From Bacillota bacterium (lineage in GTDB: Bacteria; Bacillota; Bacilli; Paenibacillales; NBRC-103111), in assembly GCA_023388055.1 (NCBI GenBank), contig JAEWGW010000008.1, forward strand, positions 1-10,711: DNA of 10,711 bases, written 5' to 3'. The notes below the pieces were generated by a model. The model made no database searches. It saw nothing but the letters and a program-made list of their open reading frames with translations, and was not told the DNA's origin. The translations under genes and the position numbers were made by a program. Each line of letters starts with the position of its first letter. Positions within the stretch are counted from its first letter, which is position 1. Positions 1-6,645 of this stretch are shown in pieces.

Positions 1-115
1 AAACGAAGGTAACGGCGCCCCCCGGCGTTCCCCTGGCAGTGGATCCTCATCTGTTCAAGAAGTTGAAATCCTGCGAATGAGTGAGCATTCGAGAGCTATC
101 CCCTAATTACGAGGG

Positions 116-294
116 ACGGAACTCAGAGGCGCTTACACGCCAAAAACCAGCCTGCTAATTCGGTAACGGAGCTGAGACGCCCTTAGCGGGTAAAATAGTC
201 GGCCCATGAGCTCATTTTAGCTTCTAAGAGCCTCCTGGTTCCGTTACTCCGCAGCATTCGCCAAAATTGGCCTCTAAGCGCTTCTGAGTTCCGT
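116..294. repeat. 179-bp symmetric four-unit repeat element (left copy)
   Basis: Four copies of a 20-bp unit are visible. Two are direct: ACGGAACTCAGAGGCGCTTA at 116-135 and ACGGAGCTGAGACGCCCTTA at 166-185. Two are inverted, at 225-244 and 275-294. Within each orientation the copies start exactly 50 bp apart. The outer pair (116-135 with 275-294) is complementary at 19 of 20 positions; the inner pair matches at 14 of 20. Both pairs share one centre at 205, and TAAAAT (191-196) faces ATTTTA (214-219) around that centre. The whole could therefore fold as a long imperfect hairpin or cruciform. A second element with the same spacing lies at 10239-10417. It is intergenic, about 215 bp past the hydrolase stop codon. 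No gene or promoter is evident in it or in bases 1-115. The function is unknown; a MITE-like or REP-like dispersed repeat is the simplest guess. Confidence 0.8.
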
Positions 295-358
295 TAAAAA
301 TCCTCCCTATCCCACCACTCATGATTTTCCCCGTCAGTCCACCGTCAATCCATCCACC

Positions 359-406
359 AGCCAGTCCATCAGCCAGTCCATCAGCCAGCCCATCAGCCAC
401 TCCATC
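359..406. repeat. 12-bp tandem repeat, four units
   Basis: Four head-to-tail 12-bp units run from 359 to 406. The first two are identical (AGCCAGTCCATC); the third and fourth each differ from it by one base. The surrounding 330-480 stretch is rich in TCCA and CATC words, suggesting slippage-driven low-complexity growth. On the minus strand it is read as a Gly-Leu-Ala-Asp type repeat in a spurious ORF. The gene-free stretch 295-510 holds this array and no other recognisable signal, including no clear terminator for the hydrolase gene. Confidence 0.8.
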
Positions 407-510
407 CATCCGACCAGCTATCCGCCTATCGACTTAGCCTATTCATACGTTAATCCATCCATCCGCCCCTTGCATGCGCATCCATTCGACCATCCTGCCC
501 GCGCCATCCC

Positions 511-1401
511 TCAGCCCATCGTACCATATCCGTGATCCGCCAGAAACCGGGCGGTCAGCGCCATGATCTGCTCCACTACCTCGTCAGGCGACTTGTAATT
601 GGTCAAAGCAAACGCATGCTGGAGGCCGGGAAGCAGCACCAGCTGCGCCTCCACCTCCAGGCCGCGCAGCCGCACAGCATAATCGGCGCTATCCTCCGGT
701 GCCACCACCGTGTCCTCCAGCCCGTGCACGGCCAAGGTGGCCGGATGGGCTCCGGTGAGGTGGAGAAGCGGGGACAGCTCCCGTGCTCTGCGGTGACGGG
801 CCAGCCACCGGTCTGCTTCCGAACCGCCGTCCGGTTCCGAATCTCCGGGCTGTTCCACTCTCATTTTCCACTTGGAGAGCAGTTGGGTAATGGGGTTGTA
901 TACCACCAGAAATTGCGGCACACAGGAGACGGCCAAATCCGCCTCTTCCTCCTCCACATGGCTTAATGCGGTGACGGCAGCAGCCAAATACCCGCCTGCC
1001 GATTCTCCGGCCAGCACCACCCGGTCCGGGTCTCCCCCCCAAAGCCCGGCATGCTGCCTCACATAACGGACCGCAGCCTTGCAATCTGCGATGCATTCCG
1101 CAAGGGTCACCGCCCCATCCACAGGCGCCCCGTCCTCACCTGTTTGCATCAGCCGGTAATCCACTGTAAAGCAGGCAAACCCTCTGCGCACAAAATAACG
1201 GCAATACGGCAGCAGCATCTCCGCACTGCCCCCCGTAAATCCGCCGCCATGAATGAAGATGAAACACGGCGCCAACGGTGCAGACTCAGCCTGCACTGGC
1301 TTCATGGCAAACATCCGCAGCGGCGTCCCGTTGCGCAAACCATAGATAACCGATTCTGCTTGATCTTCGGGCAAAACACCCCAATCCTTCGCAATCTCCA
1401 T
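511..1401 (-). CDS. Alpha/beta hydrolase, HSL-type esterase/lipase
   Basis: A 296-residue protein with the hallmarks of the hormone-sensitive lipase-like (alpha/beta-hydrolase fold 3) esterases. The oxyanion-hole motif HGGG is at residues 51-54, the nucleophile elbow GESAGG puts Ser134 at its centre, and the probable acid and base are Asp230 (in HGLED) and His262 (in GLQHAF). These enzymes hydrolyse carboxylic esters of short to medium acyl chains; the substrate cannot be read from sequence. It has no signal peptide, so it is probably cytosolic. Length is normal for the family. The ATG at 1401 is the first in frame; its AGGAG lies about 13 nt upstream, rather far, so initiation may be modest. 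Its own promoter with a palindrome in the leader lies at 1439-1470, suggesting regulation separate from the upstream methyltransferase gene. No terminator is evident downstream. Confidence 0.93.
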   Translation of the reverse strand: MEIAKDWGVLPEDQAESVIYGLRNGTPLRMFAMKPVQAESAPLAPCFIFIHGGGFTGGSAEMLLPYCRYFVRRGFACFTVDYRLMQTGEDGAPVDGAVTLAECIADCKAAVRYVRQHAGLWGGDPDRVVLAGESAGGYLAAAVTALSHVEEEEADLAVSCVPQFLVVYNPITQLLSKWKMRVEQPGDSEPDGGSEADRWLARHRRARELSPLLHLTGAHPATLAVHGLEDTVVAPEDSADYAVRLRGLEVEAQLVLLPGLQHAFALTNYKSPDEVVEQIMALTARFLADHGYGTMG

Positions 1402-1438
1402 GGGCTGGCTCAGACTCCTTTTATATAAGCCGGATTTA

Positions 1439-1470
1439 GGGTTATCGATAACCCCATTATGCTTATTATA
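1439..1470 (-). promoter_or_regulatory. Extended -10 promoter and 16-bp palindromic operator of the hydrolase gene
   Basis: Reading the minus strand, TGCTATAAT gives a perfect -10 hexamer (1465-1470) with the TG of an extended -10. No good -35 box is seen 16-18 bp upstream. Immediately downstream, at 1439-1454, lies the perfect palindrome GGGTTATCGATAACCC, about +4 to +19 relative to the expected start of transcription. That is a classic position for a repressor operator. No T-run follows it, so it is not a terminator. The cognate regulator is not identifiable here. Confidence 0.6.
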
Positions 1471-1509
1471 GCATCGCCAACCATAACCGCATATGAAAAT
1501 TACGCACCG

Positions 1510-2229
1510 TCACCCCTTCTTCCGCCACAGAGAGGCCGACAGAAACGGCACACCAAACGCACCTTCCGACGCATCGCATTCTCTCATAGCCCGGAATTCC
1601 ACAAGCTCGAAGGCTTCGCCCATAATCTCCAGCAGCTTTTCCTGGCTGTACGCCTGTCCGCCCTTCATGCTGCGCTCCCGGTACACCTCCCAGTCCGAAT
1701 GGTCCAGGGCCCCGCCGCTCTCCGCGAAACCCGGTGCAAAGCAGGTTAGTCCGAAATATCCCTGCGGCTTAAGAGCCTGACGGATCATCTCCACATAACC
1801 CACCCTCCGGTGCGGCCAGAGATGGTGGAGACAGCCCGAATCGTAAACCAAATCATACGCCGACTGCTCCACCTGCAGCTCATATACCGACTGGCACCGG
1901 AACCCGATGCGGACTTGACGCTCCGCCGCCCGTTCCTTGGCCCAGGCAATAGCCTCCTCCGAAATATCCACGGCATCCACCTCATATCCGTGGGCAGCCG
2001 CATAAATGGCATTCCGCCCGGGACCGCAGCCCAGCTCCAGCATACGCCCGCCCTGTAACCGGCCGGATTCCACATAAGCAACCAGATTTTCATCGGGGAC
2101 ATCCACAAAAAAAGGCACCTTCTTCGTCCGGTCCTGATAAAACCGGTCCCAGAACGGTGCCGGCTCCCGCATCAGAGAATCCAGCATCAACAGCATATCC
2201 TCGGAATTACGAATCACTTCAATGGACAT
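1510..2229 (-). CDS. Class I SAM-dependent methyltransferase
   Basis: A 239-residue protein of the Rossmann-fold methyltransferase family. Motif I is LELGCGPGRN (residues 64-73), the acidic end of strand 2 is VDAVDIS (84-90), and the post-strand-4 motif DSGCLHHLWPHRR (130-142) resembles small Bacillota methyltransferases of the TehB/TPMT-like group. It should transfer a methyl group from S-adenosylmethionine to an unidentified, probably small, acceptor. It has no membrane segment, so it is likely cytosolic. The frame is open further upstream, but ATG 2229 is preceded by AGGAGG at good spacing, and the upstream part encodes another gene in a different frame. The stop codon of the 70-residue membrane protein gene is embedded in this ribosome binding site, so the two are probably translationally coupled. 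Confidence 0.9.
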   Translation of the reverse strand: MSIEVIRNSEDMLLMLDSLMREPAPFWDRFYQDRTKKVPFFVDVPDENLVAYVESGRLQGGRMLELGCGPGRNAIYAAAHGYEVDAVDISEEAIAWAKERAAERQVRIGFRCQSVYELQVEQSAYDLVYDSGCLHHLWPHRRVGYVEMIRQALKPQGYFGLTCFAPGFAESGGALDHSDWEVYRERSMKGGQAYSQEKLLEIMGEAFELVEFRAMRECDASEGAFGVPFLSASLWRKKG

Positions 2230-2243
2230 ATGCAAACAGCCTC

Positions 2244-2456
2244 CTACCTTATCAGCACGATAATAGAAAATAAAAGCATGATCAGCATCACCGTCATCAG
2301 GAAGATCCCGATATAGCGGATAAACGCAGGCAGATGGTGCCAATATACCTTTTGGAGTGGAAGTCCGCCTTCGATTCTTTGGGCATGTTCAAAATCCGTC
2401 CTAAACCCGGGCTCCATCCCCACCCGCTCCGTGTCTTGAGTTTCATGAATGTTCAA
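2244..2456 (-). CDS. Small single-pass membrane protein, unknown function
   Basis: A 70-residue protein if translation starts at TTG 2456, which is preceded by GGGGAGGG at about 9 nt. A longer ATG start at 2528 is possible, but it lacks a ribosome binding site and its first codons overlap a probable -10 box, so I prefer TTG. The first 40 residues are charged and soluble-looking. Residues 46-70 (FIRYIGIFLMTVMLIMLLFS and following) form one hydrophobic helix ending in Ile-Arg at the C terminus, typical of a tail-anchored or C-terminal-anchor protein. The TAG stop lies inside the ribosome binding site of the methyltransferase gene, 14 nt before its start, so the two form an operon. I do not recognise the family. 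Confidence 0.6.
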   Translation of the reverse strand: MNIHETQDTERVGMEPGFRTDFEHAQRIEGGLPLQKVYWHHLPAFIRYIGIFLMTVMLIMLLFSIIVLIR

Positions 2457-2508
2457 GCGCCATTCCCTCCCCTTCAAGTCCTGTCTGCAGGGATCCATGC
2501 ATACTTCT

Positions 2509-2517
2509 ATTTTACCA
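2509..2517 (-). promoter_or_regulatory. Probable extended -10 promoter for the membrane protein/methyltransferase operon
   Basis: The minus strand reads TGGTAAAAT, an extended -10 box (TAAAAT at 2509-2514). The best upstream -35 candidate is TTCACG at 2534-2539, with a long 19-bp spacer. It lies between the terminator of the upstream gene and the GGGGAGGG ribosome binding site, giving a leader of about 45 nt. This position supports TTG 2456 over ATG 2528 as the start codon. Confidence 0.4.
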
Positions 2518-2537
2518 CATTCATCCATCGGTCCGTG

Positions 2538-2599
2538 AAAAAAAAGCGCCCCAATTGCCCTTAGGAGGTCTAGAAATCCTAAGGATGCAACTGGAGCAC
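2538..2599 (-). terminator. Strong rho-independent terminator of the jelly-roll protein gene
   Basis: On the minus strand, GTGCTCCAGTTGC (2599-2587) pairs with GCAATTGGGGCGC (2558-2546) using three G-U pairs. After a 2-nt bulge, CCTTAGGA (2584-2577) pairs perfectly with TCCTAAGG (2566-2559) around a 10-nt loop. Eight T residues (2545-2538) follow directly. It sits about 30 nt past the stop codon at 2630. No T-run is present on the plus-strand side, so it acts on minus-strand transcripts only. Confidence 0.85.
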
Positions 2600-2629
2600 G
2601 ATATACGGCAGGCAGACTAGCCGGCGCCT

Positions 2630-3199
2630 TTACAGCAGGGAGGATTGACGGATATCCAACCGGGCGGCGACTCCCGCGGGACTGGAAGGGGTTCTCGCTC
2701 CTTCGAAGTTAAAGGCGATAATGACCACATCATTGCGCCCCCTGCGCAGGAAGCTGCCAATGTTGAAGGTCCGCCCCGGGTTAAAGTTGGAGGTCTGATT
2801 GGTCGGTGCATCATAAACCAGCGGTACGCCGTTAATAATCACGGTAGCGTAGTTATCCACGGCCAGAAACAGGGATGCGGACAGAATTCTTCTCCGTTGG
2901 GACAAGGTAAACCGGGTGGACACAATGGCGTTTTCCCGGCTTAAATTCCCGGAATACCAAACGTAGCTGGCGTCGGGTACACGAACCCAGTCCGGATTGC
3001 GCTCAATAATCGTGGCATTGAACCAATTGCCATCCGTGCCTATGGATACAGTCCGGTCCGTAATTACCGGTGTGCGGGCCGTGTGGAACCTCTTCACTTG
3101 CTCCCGGTACATCTCCATCAGCCGGCTTTTGGGCAAACCTGCGCTGCGGGGCCGGCGGATGATCTTTTTGGCGATAGCGGAGCCAGGACGTGCTTTCAT
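2630..3199 (-). CDS. Small basic protein with predicted jelly-roll (galactose-binding-like) domain
   Basis: A 189-residue protein starting at ATG 3199, chosen because TAGGAG lies 8 nt upstream; a GTG at 3208 is also in frame but sits too close to that site. Residues 1-45 are very basic and look disordered. Residues 58-185 read as alternating beta strands: WVRVPDASYVWYSGNL, then FTLSQRRRILSASLFLAVDNYATVIINGVPL, then FNIGSFLRRGRNDVVIIAFNF. That pattern (A-DNYA-V-ING followed by a strand after 'FLRRGRN') resembles galactose-binding-like domains that sit on glycoside hydrolases and surface proteins. It has no signal peptide and no catalytic motif. A role in binding carbohydrate, for example on a spore or cell surface, is inference. 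The gene lies 73 bp after the transporter gene without a visible terminator between, so co-transcription is possible. Confidence 0.75.
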   Translation of the reverse strand: MKARPGSAIAKKIIRRPRSAGLPKSRLMEMYREQVKRFHTARTPVITDRTVSIGTDGNWFNATIIERNPDWVRVPDASYVWYSGNLSRENAIVSTRFTLSQRRRILSASLFLAVDNYATVIINGVPLVYDAPTNQTSNFNPGRTFNIGSFLRRGRNDVVIIAFNFEGARTPSSPAGVAARLDIRQSSLL

Positions 3200-3272
3200 C
3201 TCAACCACTCCTATCAGTATATGAATGCATTACATAGCATCATATGAACGATAGAAGCCGGAGGAGCGTGTG

Positions 3273-4370
3273 TCAGCCCGGATGCACCTCTTGCGCCTTA
3301 GCCTTTTTCCATTCCAGGAGATGGGTCAGGATAATCTTGAAGACAGCATAGACGGGTACAGCGAACAGCAATCCCAAGGGGCCCATAAAAGAACCCGCGG
3401 CCAACAGCAGCAGAATGATGGTCAGGGGATGAATTTTGAGGCCCTTGCCCACGATCAGCGGGGACAGCAGATTGCCTTCCAGCTGCTGGGCGATGACGGT
3501 CACGATCAGCACCTTGACCGCAAGCCCCGGAGATTGGGCCAAGCCCACCAGCACGGCGGGAACCGCGGCCAGAATAGCCCCGATATACGGAATCACATTG
3601 GTCACCATGGAGATCAGCGCCAGAATAATGGCGAACTTCAGGCCGATAATCGAATAGCCGATCCACAGAAGGATTCCCACGCATAACGCCACGGTGAATT
3701 GGCCGCGGATAAACAGCCCGATGGTTTTGTCCAGATCCTCCAGCAGACGGCGCACCTGTTCCCGCCGTTTCAACGAAATCAGACGGAGAAAGCCCTCATA
3801 CATCCTGTCCCCGTCCTTGAGGAAATAAAACAGCACAAAGGGCACCATCACCAGTACCAGCACAAAGTTCACCACGACCCCCAGAAACCGGGACAGATAG
3901 CTGCTGGTAAAATTGAGAACGCCCATGCCGATTTCCGAAGCCCGGGCCGCCAGCTCATCAATATTGATGTTGGAGCTGGACAATAAGCTTGCAAACCGCT
4001 CCGATTGAATAAGCTCATAGCTTCCCGTAACGGCGCTCTGGATAAATCCCGGCAGGCTGGCCGTCAATTGGCCGAATTGCGCTTGAATTTTGGGTCCGAC
4101 CGTCACCATCAGCAGTGTCAAAATCCCGATCAGAACCAAATAAACGGCAAGAATGGCAAGAACCTTGGGGACCTTGCGGGCTGTCAGCAGCCTTACGGGA
4201 GACCGCAGCAGAAAAAACAGCAGGCCTGCGATAATCAGCGGTGTCAGCAGGGTTTGGATGATGGTAATCAAAGGGCTGAGGAACACATAGTTGATTTGGG
4301 AGCCGACCCAGATCAACAGAAAACCCAGCAGGAGCCAAAGTCCCGCCCGAAACAGCTTATGGTCCGGCAT
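3273..4370 (-). CDS. AI-2E family transporter (multi-pass membrane permease)
   Basis: A 365-residue integral membrane protein of the AI-2E/UPF0118 family (PF01594). About eight hydrophobic helices are visible: two near the N terminus, one around the VLAILAVYLVLIGIL stretch, then a soluble region, then a long cluster in the second half. Family hallmarks are NVIPYIGA and the C-terminal LEGNLLSPLIVGKGLKIHPL followed by GPLGLLFAVPVYAVFK. Named for E. coli TqsA, family members also include exporters and Na+/H+ antiporters, so the substrate is open. I chose ATG 4370 with GGAG 12 nt upstream; a TTG at 4388 is in frame but overlaps that GGAG. A TACAAT -10-like box lies about 45 nt upstream of the GGAG, close behind the terminator of the preceding gene, without a good -35. 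Confidence 0.92.
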   Translation of the reverse strand: MPDHKLFRAGLWLLLGFLLIWVGSQINYVFLSPLITIIQTLLTPLIIAGLLFFLLRSPVRLLTARKVPKVLAILAVYLVLIGILTLLMVTVGPKIQAQFGQLTASLPGFIQSAVTGSYELIQSERFASLLSSSNINIDELAARASEIGMGVLNFTSSYLSRFLGVVVNFVLVLVMVPFVLFYFLKDGDRMYEGFLRLISLKRREQVRRLLEDLDKTIGLFIRGQFTVALCVGILLWIGYSIIGLKFAIILALISMVTNVIPYIGAILAAVPAVLVGLAQSPGLAVKVLIVTVIAQQLEGNLLSPLIVGKGLKIHPLTIILLLLAAGSFMGPLGLLFAVPVYAVFKIILTHLLEWKKAKAQEVHPG

Positions 4371-4452
4371 ACAGTCAAGGTTCTCCAATCATTTTTTTGG
4401 GGAAATAAGCAATGCTTGTACTATTGTACGTCTCTTCCGGGGAAAAGGATTC

Positions 4453-4483
4453 AAAAAAGGAACAACCATTTCGGTTGTCCCTT
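4453..4483 (-). terminator. Rho-independent terminator of the flavin oxidoreductase gene
   Basis: The minus strand reads AAGGGACAACC (4483-4473), the loop GAAAT, then GGTTGTTCCTT (4467-4457). This is an 11-bp stem with one G-U pair, extended by more T residues to 4453. It begins 20 nt after the TAG stop at 4503. It separates the oxidoreductase from the AI-2E transporter gene. Confidence 0.9.
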
Positions 4484-4502
4484 GTAATTGGAATGCAGCA
4501 CG

Positions 4503-6440
4503 CTAGATGGCACGTGCCACTTCGTTGGCTTCGGCTACCGCGTTCAAGGCCCTGCGGGCACGGACAGCGTCACCGATGGCAAAACAGGGAATCCCGTTGG
4601 TTTCACAATAGGAGAGGATTTCAGTGAAATTCCGCGATCTGGCGCCAATGGCCACCACGACCGTATCGCAGGGATACTCCGTCAGCTGTCCCTTGCTTTC
4701 TATGACAACCGCATCCGTCCGGATCTCCACACACTTGGCCTCAGTCAGAATAGCGGCACCGGAGGCGTGCAGGCTCTCCATGACACAAATGGACCGAAGC
4801 TGTCCCAAATCCTTGGCCACCTGCTCCTGCATTTCGACTACCGTTACGCAGGAGGCGGAGCCGTGTACGTATTCCGCTACCTCCAAACCAACCAGACCTC
4901 CACCGATAATGACCACCCGGCCGGATACGGCGGTTTTTCCTGCCAGCACCTCATGGGAATTGGTCACATGCGGAAGCTGTCCGCCGGGAACTCTCAGCTG
5001 CATCGGCTCGGCTCCTACGGCAATCACCACCTCATCCGGCTGCAGTCCGGCGATCAGCTCCGGGGTAACCGGCGTGCCTAGCCGGACCTCAATCCCTTCC
5101 CGTACCGCCTGCCGTCCCATAGCTAAGGCCGCTTCCTTCATCTCCTCTTTCCGCGGCGCTTCACCGGCCAGGGCGAATTGTCCGCCCAATTCCTGCGACG
5201 CCTCGCAGACGATGGGATGGTGGCCTCTTTTCTTCAGCACCATAGCCGCCTCCAGACCGGCAATGCCCCCTCCGGCCACCAGCACTCTTTTGGCACGGGC
5301 TGCCGGAACCAGCTTGTATTCCGCTTCCCTGCCCAATGCCGGATTCCGCAGGCAGGTGATGTACGGCATCTCCGTGGACACAAACCCGTCGTAGCACCCC
5401 TGGTTGCAGCCTACACACCGGACAATACTCGCCGCATCTCCCGCCAACGCCTTGTTGCAGAACTCGGGGTCTGCCAGCTGCGCCCGTCCGATAACCACCA
5501 TATCCGCCTTATCCCCGGTTAGAATCTCCTCCGCTTGGGCGGGATCGTTGATCCGGCCTACAGCCACGGTGAGCATCCCCGTTTCCTTGCGGATCCGGGC
5601 GGCGTTCTCTACATTGAACCCGCGGGGCAGGTCGATGGGCGGTACTTCATAGATAATGGCCGATGACGAAAAATTGCCCCGGGACACATCCAGCACATCC
5701 ACTCCCGCCGCGCCGGCCATGCTGCAGAATTGGATCACCTCTTCGATGGTCAAGCCGCCCTCCAGATAATCATCATGGGCATCCACCCGCATAAACAGCG
5801 GCATGCCTTCGGGAATATTCCGCCGGATGGCGCCGATGCACTCCAGAAGAAACCGTGCCCGGTTCTCCAGACTTCCTCCGTATTCATCCGTACGGCGGTT
5901 GAAGAAGGGGCTCAGGAAGGAGTGGGGCGTATAGTTATGCCCGGCATGAAACTCAATAGCGTCGAAGCCCGCCTCCACCGCCCGTCTGGCTCCATCACCG
6001 AAGGCCTCCACCGCATCGCGGATGGCGTCCAGGTCCATTCCCGGTATGGTGTACTCCGTCCCCGGCACAGGCACAGGGCTCGGAATCATCATCGTCTGCT
6101 CCGGATCGCTGCCCACCGCCATTCCGCCCAGCCAAAGCTGCACCCCCGCCTTTCCGCCTGCCTGGTGAATGGCATCCGTCAGCTTCTTCAGACCAGGAAT
6201 GTACTTGTCCCCGGAGATAGCCAGGAACTTCTTCGGAGATGCTTTCACGGATACGGAGCAAACCTCTGTGAAATTCAAGCCACAGCCGCCCTCCGCCCGG
6301 GCCACATGATAATCGATCACCTGCTGGGTCACAAACTTGTCCTCGGTGGCCATTTTGGTACCCATCGCCGGAAACATTACTCTATTTTTTAATTCCAACT
6401 CTCTGATCCGGATGGGGCTGAAAAGTGTCTCGTATGCCAT
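4503..6440 (-). CDS. Old Yellow Enzyme-type FMN/4Fe-4S/FAD oxidoreductase (2-enoate / 2,4-dienoyl-CoA reductase-like)
   Basis: A 645-residue three-part enzyme. Residues 1-340 form an FMN-binding TIM barrel with the OYE signature HAGHNYTPHSFLSP (165-178) and RTDEYGGSLENR (183-194). Cys342, Cys345, Cys349 and Cys363 are spaced as in the 4Fe-4S cluster of 2,4-dienoyl-CoA reductase and 2-enoate reductase. Residues 385-645 form an FAD/NAD(P) domain with two GGGxxGLE nucleotide-binding motifs (390-397, 513-520). Electrons should flow from NAD(P)H through FAD and the cluster to FMN, which reduces an activated C=C bond. Candidates include enoates, dienoyl-CoA, bile-acid intermediates handled by BaiCD/BaiH-like enzymes, or xenobiotics; sequence does not decide. 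ATG 6440 has AGGAGG 10 nt upstream. It is monocistronic, with its own promoter, probable operators and terminator. The TetR-family gene just upstream is its likely regulator. Length is normal for the family. Confidence 0.94.
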   Translation of the reverse strand: MAYETLFSPIRIRELELKNRVMFPAMGTKMATEDKFVTQQVIDYHVARAEGGCGLNFTEVCSVSVKASPKKFLAISGDKYIPGLKKLTDAIHQAGGKAGVQLWLGGMAVGSDPEQTMMIPSPVPVPGTEYTIPGMDLDAIRDAVEAFGDGARRAVEAGFDAIEFHAGHNYTPHSFLSPFFNRRTDEYGGSLENRARFLLECIGAIRRNIPEGMPLFMRVDAHDDYLEGGLTIEEVIQFCSMAGAAGVDVLDVSRGNFSSSAIIYEVPPIDLPRGFNVENAARIRKETGMLTVAVGRINDPAQAEEILTGDKADMVVIGRAQLADPEFCNKALAGDAASIVRCVGCNQGCYDGFVSTEMPYITCLRNPALGREAEYKLVPAARAKRVLVAGGGIAGLEAAMVLKKRGHHPIVCEASQELGGQFALAGEAPRKEEMKEAALAMGRQAVREGIEVRLGTPVTPELIAGLQPDEVVIAVGAEPMQLRVPGGQLPHVTNSHEVLAGKTAVSGRVVIIGGGLVGLEVAEYVHGSASCVTVVEMQEQVAKDLGQLRSICVMESLHASGAAILTEAKCVEIRTDAVVIESKGQLTEYPCDTVVVAIGARSRNFTEILSYCETNGIPCFAIGDAVRARRALNAVAEANEVARAI

Positions 6441-6541
6441 TGTCCATCGTCCTCCTCATGTGTTTGTCTGTCTATGTGCGGACTATGTTACATTTTTCAC
6501 AATCCAATGCAGGGTTTGGCTGTCCGCGGGTTGATATCTTC

Positions 6542-6570
6542 ACTATATCGGTGCGGAACATTTTAATCAA
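6542..6570 (-). promoter_or_regulatory. SigA-like promoter of the flavin oxidoreductase gene
   Basis: On the minus strand, TTGATT (6570-6565) and TATAGT (6547-6542) are separated by exactly 17 bp. Transcription would start near 6535, giving a leader of about 95 nt before ATG 6440. The -35 box lies inside an AACAT...ATGTT inverted repeat. Confidence 0.7.
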
Positions 6571-6597
6571 TATGTTTAAAACACTTTGTTTGAACAT
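6557..6597. promoter_or_regulatory. Probable TetR-family operator cluster
   Basis: Three ATGTT/AACAT half-sites are arranged around the oxidoreductase promoter: AACAT 6557-6561, ATGTT 6572-6576 and AACAT 6593-6597. The first two form an inverted repeat enclosing the -35 box. The second and third extend to ATGTTTAAA (6572-6580) and TTTGAACAT (6589-6597), nearly complementary arms 8 bp apart in a 26-bp site. The word GAACATTTT itself occurs twice in direct orientation, 36 bp apart (6556-6564 and 6592-6600). Placement over the -35 fits repression. That the neighbouring TetR protein binds here is inference. Confidence 0.55.
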
Positions 6598-6602
6598 TTT
6601 GC

Positions 6603-6645
6603 AAAAAAAGAGTCAAGGTGCATCACGCGGATTTTAGCACCTTAA
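6603..6645 (-). terminator. Rho-independent terminator overlapping the 3' end of the TetR gene
   Basis: The minus strand reads TTAAGGTGC (6645-6637) and GCACCTTGA (6621-6613), a 9-bp stem with one G-U pair and a 15-nt loop. After CTC it is followed by seven T residues (6609-6603). The TGA stop codon of the regulator (6625-6623) lies in the loop. It should insulate the oxidoreductase promoter from read-through. Confidence 0.75.

Noticed and set aside
116..294. CRISPR-like reading of the 50-bp spaced repeats
   Set aside because: Only two units share each orientation, the units are diverged, the other two are inverted, and there are no cas genes.
224..409. 61-codon minus-strand ORF with Asp-Gly-Leu-Ala repeats
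   Set aside because: It is the translation of the 12-bp tandem repeat plus half of the symmetric repeat element, with no ribosome binding site and no protein-like C-terminal part.
4407..4417. AAGCAATGCTT palindrome upstream of the AI-2E transporter gene as an operator
   Set aside because: It is short (11 bp), common by chance in such a leader, and not tied to a well-formed promoter.
4488..5394. Overlapping plus-strand ORFs of 197 and 256 codons
   Set aside because: Both lie antisense to the flavin oxidoreductase, have biased composition, and lack plausible start signals.
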